NCBI GenBank assembly: GCA_965230415.1
Contig: CBDDKZ010000005.1
Span: 4,898,001 to 4,962,000, forward strand
Origin: CBDDKZ01 sp965230415
GTDB lineage: Bacteria; Bacteroidota; Bacteroidia; Cytophagales; JAAEPT01
Direction of reading: 5' to 3'
DNA: 64,000 nucleotides
This document shows positions 54,720 to 61,291 of this stretch, in pieces; the stretch's first letter is position 1; the number at the start of each line of letters is the position of its first letter. The notes beneath the pieces were generated by a model, which saw only the letters and a list, made by a program, of their open reading frames with translations, made no database searches and was not told the origin of the DNA. Both the position numbers and the translations under genes were made by a program.

Positions 54720-55703
54720 ATGACCAAACGAAAGTATATTGTGACAGGTGGGGCTGGCTTTATAGGCTCTCACCTCGTGGATTTCTTGCTACAAAACGGC
54801 AATGAAGTACTCGCTATTGACAATTTGTCCACCGGATCTGCCAACAATGTTATCGATGCCTTAGAGCATCCAAACTTTACCTTTTATACTAATGATGTGC
54901 GAAACATCGATTTTCTTCGACAAGTAGTTGATAGAAATGATGTTATCATACATTTGGCAGCCACTGTAGGAGTTGAGAAAGTTTGTGAAAACTCCATTGA
55001 AACAGCAGAGAATAATTTAAGAACGACAGAATTATTACTTAACCTTTCTTTGCAAAAACAATGCAAATTCTTGTTTACCAGTACCTCTGAAGTATACGGC
55101 AATTGCGCACATGCTGCCAAAGAATATGACTTCTGCCCTATTTCCGTTTTGCACGGAGGAAGAAGTTCTTATATCATGTCAAAATTGTATAGCGAAATGT
55201 TATGCCTGAACTATCATGAAAAGCATCAATTACCAGTATCAATAATAAGGCTTTTTAATACTGTAGGCCCTAGGCAAAGTTCATCTTTTGGTATGGTGGT
55301 GCCTACCTTCATACAAAATGCAATGAGAGGTCGTAATATCAAAGTATTCGATGACGGAACGCAAACGCGTTCATTTTGTCATGTTCATGATACGGTGGAA
55401 GCTATTATAGCACTTTTAAATGCAGCTAACTTTAAAGGTGAAATTTATAATATTGGCAACCCTACTTCTATTACAATTTTGGAATTAGCCCAATATATCA
55501 AAACTATTAACAACTCAGATTCAGCCATCGCATTGACTGAACTCCCGGAGACAAGAAATGAAGGCAAAGATATAAAGGATCGCAGACCCTGTATCGATAA
55601 AATTGTACAAGAAATTGGATGGACGCCAAAATACAGCTGGCAGCAAGCTGTTGAGGACACTAATCGTTATTATCAGTCCAAATACCTCAGTGCCGTTCAT
55701 TAA
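54720..55703 (+). CDS. NAD-dependent nucleotide-sugar epimerase/dehydratase
   Basis: The protein has 327 residues and is an extended SDR. The Rossmann motif is VTGGAGFIGSHLVDFL at residues 8-23. FTSTSEVYG carries the catalytic Thr/Ser, and YIMSK is the Tyr-x-x-x-Lys pair. LFNTVGPRQ and SFCHVHDT are typical of UDP-sugar epimerases and UDP-glucuronate decarboxylases. It is the first gene of a polysaccharide operon with a deacetylase (eight bases on) and a sugar transferase. The exact sugar is unknown. Confidence 0.85.
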   Translation: MTKRKYIVTGGAGFIGSHLVDFLLQNGNEVLAIDNLSTGSANNVIDALEHPNFTFYTNDVRNIDFLRQVVDRNDVIIHLAATVGVEKVCENSIETAENNLRTTELLLNLSLQKQCKFLFTSTSEVYGNCAHAAKEYDFCPISVLHGGRSSYIMSKLYSEMLCLNYHEKHQLPVSIIRLFNTVGPRQSSSFGMVVPTFIQNAMRGRNIKVFDDGTQTRSFCHVHDTVEAIIALLNAANFKGEIYNIGNPTSITILELAQYIKTINNSDSAIALTELPETRNEGKDIKDRRPCIDKIVQEIGWTPKYSWQQAVEDTNRYYQSKYLSAVH

Positions 55704-55711
55704 CATAAATT

Positions 55712-56539
55712 ATGGTTCACGCATTTACAATTGATCTCGAAGAATGGTTCTGCTCTCATAATCTACAAGGAGTGGTTCAATATGAAAAGTGGCATGAATA
55801 TACGCGTCGCGTAGAAATTAACAGCCACTATCTTCTTGATCAACTAGACAATTACGATATAAAAGCTACCTTTTTCGTATTGGGATGGATAGCCGAACAC
55901 TACCCTTACCTTATCAAAGAAATAGCAGCTAGAGGTCACGAAATAGGTACTCATGGATACAAGCATCGATTGGTGACTCAATTGAGTAAGGAGGAGTTTC
56001 GACAAGACTTAACACAATCGATTGATATTCTTACCGCACTCACAGAAAAGCCAATTTTAGGATTTCGCGCTCCTGCCTTCAGTATCACCGAAAAAACCAT
56101 GTGGGCCACAGATATCATAAAAGAAGTAGGCCTGGTATATGATAGCTCGGTTTATCCCATTGCGCATCACCCCGACTATGGCATACCAGATGCGCCCCTC
56201 GAATTATTCAAATATGACAATGGCCTGGTCGAAATCCCTATGAGTTGCGTGCAATTAGGTAATAAGAGAATTCCATGCAGCGGAGGCGCCTATTTTCGCA
56301 TTTTCCCTTATTGGTTTTACAAAAAATTAATTACTAAACTAATTAATCAAAAACGTCCGCTTATATTCTATCTGCACCCCTGGGAACTCGATCCTGATAC
56401 GCCACGTCTGGAACTTCCTCGTGTGGCTAGCTTCAGACATTACACAAAACTTTCACGCACAAAAAACAAGTTAGACAAATTATTCAGCGAGCTCGATTTT
56501 GTTCCTCTGGCAGAACTTTATAACCTCAATCAAAACTAA
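55712..56539 (+). CDS. Polysaccharide deacetylase (XrtA-associated type)
   Basis: The protein has 275 residues and is a carbohydrate esterase 4 NodB-like fold. The first motif is FTIDLEEWF with the metal-binding Asp, the second is HEIGTHGYKH with the His ligands, and GFRAPAFS is the third. The closing YLHPWELDPDTPRL is characteristic of the subgroup annotated with exosortase XrtA exopolysaccharide loci. It should remove N-acetyl groups from a growing or exported polysaccharide. No exosortase is seen in this window. It ends one base before the sugar transferase start. Confidence 0.88.
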   Translation: MVHAFTIDLEEWFCSHNLQGVVQYEKWHEYTRRVEINSHYLLDQLDNYDIKATFFVLGWIAEHYPYLIKEIAARGHEIGTHGYKHRLVTQLSKEEFRQDLTQSIDILTALTEKPILGFRAPAFSITEKTMWATDIIKEVGLVYDSSVYPIAHHPDYGIPDAPLELFKYDNGLVEIPMSCVQLGNKRIPCSGGAYFRIFPYWFYKKLITKLINQKRPLIFYLHPWELDPDTPRLELPRVASFRHYTKLSRTKNKLDKLFSELDFVPLAELYNLNQN

Positions 56540-56540
56540 T

Positions 56541-57188
56541 ATGAAACATAAGCTAGGCGATGCATACATCAACCAAAATGCAGCTAAGTTAGACAGTGTA
56601 TTTACTTATGTATTATTTAAACGGGTTTTTATTATTTTGCTTATATGTCTTTCTTTGCCGATATCTTTCACCTTGTTTATATGCATAGCTATTTTGATTA
56701 GAATAAGCGGACAAAAGGAGGTTATCTTTTCACAAACCCGTCCAGGCCTACATGGTGTACCTTTTACCATCTTCAAATTTTGCACCATGAAAAAGAAAAC
56801 ATCAAGTGAGCAATTTCAACTGACCAAGGAAAACGATAAGCGTGTTACCCCCATTGGGCGACTTTTAAGAAAAACACGTTTGGACGAACTTCCCCAGTTA
56901 TGGAATATTCTGAAAGGAGAAATGGCTTTTATTGGCCCAAGACCTGTCCCAATGGAGTTATATGATCATTACAAAGCGAACATTCCCAATTATGACCGAA
57001 GGCATACTATAAGGCCCGGAATAACAGGATGGGCTCAAATAAACCTTGGTTATACATCGACATTAGAAGGTGAAATAGAAAAGGTTAAGTATGATCTAGC
57101 GTACATTGAAAACCAAAGTATGGTATTAGATGCACAAATTGTATGGAGCACTGTTACTGGGATTTTCACAAGGGGCCAGGTCAATTAG
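56541..57188 (+). CDS. Undecaprenyl-phosphate sugar phosphotransferase (initiating glycosyltransferase)
   Basis: The protein is 215 residues from ATG 56541, which lies one base after the deacetylase stop. One N-terminal hydrophobic hairpin (about 25-55) precedes the catalytic domain of the bacterial sugar transferase family: IFSQTRPGLHG, FKFCTMK, LRKTRLDELPQLWNIL and FIGPRPVP. RPGITGWAQINLG is near the end. It is the short form, without the extra N-terminal helices and Rossmann domain of WbaP. It transfers a sugar phosphate to undecaprenyl phosphate and so starts repeat-unit assembly. It overlaps the convergent glycosyltransferase by eight bases. Confidence 0.92.
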   Translation: MKHKLGDAYINQNAAKLDSVFTYVLFKRVFIILLICLSLPISFTLFICIAILIRISGQKEVIFSQTRPGLHGVPFTIFKFCTMKKKTSSEQFQLTKENDKRVTPIGRLLRKTRLDELPQLWNILKGEMAFIGPRPVPMELYDHYKANIPNYDRRHTIRPGITGWAQINLGYTSTLEGEIEKVKYDLAYIENQSMVLDAQIVWSTVTGIFTRGQVN

Positions 57189-58317
57189 TTTGTTTGGACT
57201 TTTCCAAAATTTCGAAATACGTATCCTCAATCCTGTTTACCATATTTCCCAAAGCGTATTTTTCATCTATCAGCTGTTTTGCTCTTTGCGCCATCTTGTT
57301 GGCATTTGAAGGGTTCTCATACATTTTAAGTATGGCTTCAGCCAGTTCTTCCTCATTTTCTCTCTGAAATACAAAGCCATTGACTCCGTTATTTATCAGT
57401 TCTTTATTTGCTTCCGCATCTGATACAATAACTTTTTTCTGCATGGCCATAGCTTCCAGAAGCCCAATAGGCAGGCCTTCCCATAACGACGGCAAGACAT
57501 ATGCATCCAGATTTGAAAGTACACGAGGTATATCAGTTCTAAAGTTTTCAAAGAAAACGGTATCACCCAAACTATTCTCCTCTACGTAGCTTTCCATCAT
57601 AGGCTTCAACTCACCATCGCCGACCAGCATAAAATTTATGTTGTTGTTCTTTTCTTTTACAATCTTAATGGCTTTCAATAAGGTAAGCGGGTCCTTTTGT
57701 TCGGTCATTCTTACGATATAGCCTACTAAAAATTTATCAGGACTAATACCCAGTTCATTCTTTATATCACCATAGTCCTTTTGATGATCAAATTTTTCCG
57801 TATCAATTCCGTTTTGTATAACTCGGCTATTTCGTAATTTAAACAGCTGCCGTCCTTCTTCCTGATTAACATACGATACACAAATAGTTTCATTAACTTT
57901 TTCGGTTAAGAATTTTTCTGACCTTACTCGTGCCTTATATACAAAAGGTCTTAGGCAAGGATGAAAAGACCAGGCATGTACTGTGTAAATTATTGGTATT
58001 TTCGCTCTTTTAGCGGCATAAAATGAATTTGATGTAGCTCTCGTCCCATGCGCATGAACCAATTGTACATTTTCATTTTTAATGATGTCCAATACCTTGC
58101 CGGTTAGCAATAGATTGAAAGGTTTGGTTGTATGTACAATATAAGTTTTAATACCTCTTTCTCTCAGCATATCTATCATTTCACCATCTGTGAAGCTGAG
58201 AACAACGGGTCTGAATTTAGAGGTATCTATCTTGGAAACTAAAGACAATAAGTGTGATTCTCCACCGCCAATTTTTCCTTGCCGAATGGTTTCTAATACG
58301 GTAATACGCTTATCCAT
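57181..58317 (-). CDS. GT4-type glycosyltransferase
   Basis: The protein has 378 residues with a GT-B fold. The N-terminal acceptor domain (GKIGGGESHLLSL) is of the GT4 type. The donor domain contains VGYIVRMTEQKDPLTLLKA and the E-x7-E block VLPSLWEGLPIGLLEAM, the nucleotide-sugar site. It is probably a retaining enzyme that adds a sugar during polysaccharide synthesis. It is convergent with the epimerase-deacetylase-transferase operon, overlapping its last gene by eight bases, so it is functionally linked but separately transcribed. Confidence 0.88.
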   Translation of the reverse strand: MDKRITVLETIRQGKIGGGESHLLSLVSKIDTSKFRPVVLSFTDGEMIDMLRERGIKTYIVHTTKPFNLLLTGKVLDIIKNENVQLVHAHGTRATSNSFYAAKRAKIPIIYTVHAWSFHPCLRPFVYKARVRSEKFLTEKVNETICVSYVNQEEGRQLFKLRNSRVIQNGIDTEKFDHQKDYGDIKNELGISPDKFLVGYIVRMTEQKDPLTLLKAIKIVKEKNNNINFMLVGDGELKPMMESYVEENSLGDTVFFENFRTDIPRVLSNLDAYVLPSLWEGLPIGLLEAMAMQKKVIVSDAEANKELINNGVNGFVFQRENEEELAEAILKMYENPSNANKMAQRAKQLIDEKYALGNMVNRIEDTYFEILEKSKQTN

Positions 58318-58591
58318 TTATTTAATACTTAGTGGTTTACTTGGTTAGATTTACAGGGACACATGTGCTTAGCTGAGGAATATATTGCTGTGCGTAATCT
58401 GGTCGTCACAAATTCATACATTCAACAATGGCAATTTACTATGGAAATAGCCACATTTCCAATCAATGTGCGATGGTAATTTAAAATAGTGGTAGAATAT
58501 CGCAGCTCGTTCATCTCTTATGAACTAGTTGCTTTTCATTCTTAAGCATACTCCACACTTATAATCAGATTGCCAAAATAGTGTTTAAATG

Positions 58592-59203
58592 TCAAAACTG
58601 CGCTGTAATTCCGCCTCTTAGAGCGCCATGTCCTATTCCACCTTCAACAAAAGCTCCAACATATTCGGTAAACATAAATCGTACACCAAATCTTAAAAGT
58701 AAGGACATGGGAGGAGCAAATATAGTCGGATTAAACCCTGGAGCGTTGCTGGAAAATTTCCATCGCGACATCTTAAATCCAATACCGAGCGCAGTATAAG
58801 GATCGACTTTACTATCCTTAGTGAAATGTACATTCCCCCTTAAATTAAGTGTAAATTTATTAAATTCCGCATTAAAATTGGCATCGATAACTTCATCCAG
58901 CGATTCGACATAATACTCCGGAATATTCCATTCCACCAATGTTTGTGAATAACCTGCATCTACTCCCAAATCAAAAATAGGTGCCAGTTCGTAGGTATAT
59001 TGAAGAGAAACAACACCAAAAGTTGAGGTTTCGAAGTTTTCACTATCAATTAATTTGTCAATAAAACGAGCAGGATTAAGCACCTCATAACCTATCCCTG
59101 CCATCATTCGATGAGGGTAGTACGACTTTTCACTTTGTGCTTGTAAATTGCCTGTATTGAGGGCTACGAAAATTAGAAATGAAATTATTTTTACATTGTT
59201 CAT
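58592..59203 (-). CDS. Outer membrane beta-barrel protein
   Basis: The protein has 203 residues with a signal peptide ending LQAQ. The mature part has alternating hydrophobic/polar strands, such as FGVVSLQYTYEL, GLDVGAGYSQ-like turns and FGVRFMFTEYVGAFVEGG, and ends in Phe as expected for Bam-inserted barrels. It fits the small OmpW/opacity-type porin-like proteins of Bacteroidota. No specific role can be given. A T9SS-tailed gene lies 42 bases upstream in the same direction. Confidence 0.75.
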   Translation of the reverse strand: MNNVKIISFLIFVALNTGNLQAQSEKSYYPHRMMAGIGYEVLNPARFIDKLIDSENFETSTFGVVSLQYTYELAPIFDLGVDAGYSQTLVEWNIPEYYVESLDEVIDANFNAEFNKFTLNLRGNVHFTKDSKVDPYTALGIGFKMSRWKFSSNAPGFNPTIFAPPMSLLLRFGVRFMFTEYVGAFVEGGIGHGALRGGITAQF

Positions 59204-59245
59204 TAATTAAGTTTTAATCCATTTATCTTCAATTAACGTGCCAAC

Positions 59246-59935
59246 TTACTCATTTTTCAGAAATTTACACATATGCCCGTCTTCAAATCGAATTGCGTAC
59301 ATTCCGGCGGGAAAATCAGACACATTAATTTCCGAAGCGGTATAATGTTCATTCAAATACCTTATTTGTCCGGTGCAATCATAAATCACAATGCGCTTCC
59401 CATAATTCTTATCGCTCAGGTAGAGTTTGTCCTGTACAGGATTGGGATAAATTTTAAGTTCGTTTTGAATTACATCGTTCAAACTTACGGGCGCTTCTGT
59501 TGAGCGTTCATAACTAAATCCTCCGCCAATATTATTGCCTTGCCAAAAGGTAAATTTAACGTCTATGTAAATACCCTCATTAACAATCCACATTACCATA
59601 TTTTTATTGACCATACTGGGAGGATCTTCTCTCACGGCTTCCTGCCACGACTCAAATGTTAGTGTTCCGATGTTATCTGTGGTTCCAAATGACCATTTTG
59701 TTCCAGTAGGACTTACGTTTGTTGTATAAACGTTCTCTTCTGCAACGTTAAAAATACCTTGATTTTCCTTCCTGCTTATCCAAACATCATCTGTAATGCG
59801 ATCTTGATTGATAGCATTTGTCCAATCAGCGTTATTTGCCTTACTAAAGGTGATTTTTGGTCCGTTCCAGATTATTTGTGCATGAAGTACCTTTGTACAC
59901 AACAGCAGTACTAATAAACAGCTTACATTTTTCAT
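59246..59935 (-). CDS. Secreted protein with T9SS type A sorting domain
   Basis: The protein has 229 residues with a signal peptide ending HAQ. The middle part (20-150) is beta-rich with many Trp and Asn residues (IIWNGPKITFSKANNADWTN) and belongs to no family I can name. The end from IYPNPVQDKLYL is a T9SS type A sorting domain. It is therefore exported to the cell surface or outside by T9SS. It is probably the first gene of a pair with the downstream beta-barrel gene. Confidence 0.8.
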   Translation of the reverse strand: MKNVSCLLVLLLCTKVLHAQIIWNGPKITFSKANNADWTNAINQDRITDDVWISRKENQGIFNVAEENVYTTNVSPTGTKWSFGTTDNIGTLTFESWQEAVREDPPSMVNKNMVMWIVNEGIYIDVKFTFWQGNNIGGGFSYERSTEAPVSLNDVIQNELKIYPNPVQDKLYLSDKNYGKRIVIYDCTGQIRYLNEHYTASEINVSDFPAGMYAIRFEDGHMCKFLKNE

Positions 59936-60042
59936 TTTATCGGGTGTCTAATTTACTGCTGCAAATGAACAAAAAAATGTCGGAACAATAAGCAAAAAAA
60001 AGTTTGGATAACCCTCTTAGTTAAAAATATAATATACAGGTA

Positions 60043-60063
60043 AATTAAACGTAAAGTTTAATT
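60043..60063. repeat. Perfect inverted repeat AATTAAAC-N5-GTTTAATT
   Basis: Eight-base arms around GTAAA lie midway between the divergent genes. Operator or weak hairpin are both possible. Confidence 0.4.
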
Positions 60064-60154
60064 AATTAACACCCGTTTTGAATTATAGAATTAACGCTGG
60101 ATCTATGAACACTTATCAAATAAACTTACTTTTTATAAAGACACAATTCGGTTC

Positions 60155-60173
60155 AACGAATAATTTATTCGTT
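60155..60173. repeat. Perfect 19-bp palindrome AACGAATAA-T-TTATTCGTT
   Basis: Nine-base arms around one T, about 208 bases upstream of the FHA gene. It is a good candidate for a dimeric regulator site. Confidence 0.45.
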
Positions 60174-60380
60174 CGTTAAAATTATTTAAAAAAATGTTGT
60201 CATTTTTCGTTAATACCACTTACTATTGCTTAACAGTAACAATAATTCAGTTATGTTCGATGGATACGTTTTTAGAAACTTTTCCCATCGCAATAATCAG
60301 AAACCTGAATAGAACTGCCGTTTTTAACAATAATTTCGATTAAAACTCTAAGCAGTTTTTTTCTTAATCGTATTACACTC

Positions 60381-61286
60381 ATGGGATTTATAACAAGAAA
60401 CACGGATCGTTCGAAAATTTGTCTTAAAGCTTCACATCACATCGGTAGAGCCCATTTCAACGATACCATTATCAATGCTTCAGACATTTCGCGATCACAT
60501 GCCAGCATTTATTGGGAAAATGGTCATTGGTATTTAAAAGACACCAGCAAAAATGGCACTTTAGTTAATGGCAAGAAGTATTTTCAATCGACAACCAAAT
60601 TAAAGCGTGGAAGCATTTTACAATTTGGAGTTGACTCACAATCAGTTTGGGAATTATCAGGTGACGATCAGCCCTCAAGTTACCTCATGACTACAGATGG
60701 ATCTCAATACTTAAAATTATCTGATCAACAGGTATACCCTGATGATAAGGCTCCACTTGTCTCTTTCTTTAGAATAAAGAATGACGAATGGAAAATTGAT
60801 ACAGGTATAGCCATTGACACACTTGTTGAAGGCGAAAGGTACTCACTGGCAGATACATCCTGGATGTTCGTCAAAAACGATGTACTCGATGAAACTATTG
60901 AAACCAACATTGAATTTAATGAAGTTCAACTCGATTTTTCGCTGAGTCCGGATGAAGAAGAGGTGTCACTAAAAATACGTATAAACGACCACTGCATAGA
61001 TATGGGTCGAAAAGTCTATAATCATCTAATATTGTTCCTTGCCAGAGAAAAAAATAAGGGTGTCGAATGGGTACAAATGGATGAGGTTAAAGAAAAACTA
61101 AAAAAAGAACTCTTAAATTCCTCATTGGATGAATATTATGTGAATGTACAAATTCATCGACTAAGGAAACAGCTTATGAATAGTAAACCTTTTGGCCCTT
61201 TTATTTCTGATTTAATAATGCGGAAAAATGGATTTTTAGGCTTAAGATTCGATCATATAAATATTAATAAAACCTCATTTGCTTAA
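60381..61286 (+). CDS. FHA domain protein with C-terminal winged-helix-like domain
   Basis: The protein has 301 residues. An N-terminal FHA domain (about 15-90) has the phosphothreonine-binding residues: Gly22-Arg23 in IGRAHFND, Ser37-Arg-Ser-His40, and Asn58-Gly59 in TSKNGT. A beta-rich middle (about 100-195) follows. The C-terminal part (about 205-290) looks like an OmpR-type winged helix, with YNHLILFLAREKNKG, VNVQIHRLRKQL as a recognition-helix-like segment and a final hairpin RKNGFLGL. It lies five bases before a Ser/Thr kinase gene, so the FHA domain probably reads phosphothreonine made by that kinase and the winged helix could act as output on DNA. Confidence 0.82.
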   Translation: MGFITRNTDRSKICLKASHHIGRAHFNDTIINASDISRSHASIYWENGHWYLKDTSKNGTLVNGKKYFQSTTKLKRGSILQFGVDSQSVWELSGDDQPSSYLMTTDGSQYLKLSDQQVYPDDKAPLVSFFRIKNDEWKIDTGIAIDTLVEGERYSLADTSWMFVKNDVLDETIETNIEFNEVQLDFSLSPDEEEVSLKIRINDHCIDMGRKVYNHLILFLAREKNKGVEWVQMDEVKEKLKKELLNSSLDEYYVNVQIHRLRKQLMNSKPFGPFISDLIMRKNGFLGLRFDHININKTSFA

Positions 61287-61291
61287 TTAAC

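Larger units (their letters stand above)
59936..60380. other. Divergent intergenic region with two perfect dyads, no gene
   Basis: These 445 bases are very AT-rich, with stop codons in all frames at short spacing. They separate the T9SS-tailed gene from the FHA gene. Two perfect inverted repeats are present, at 60043-60063 and 60155-60173. I see no RNA gene or clear consensus promoter. Confidence 0.6.
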
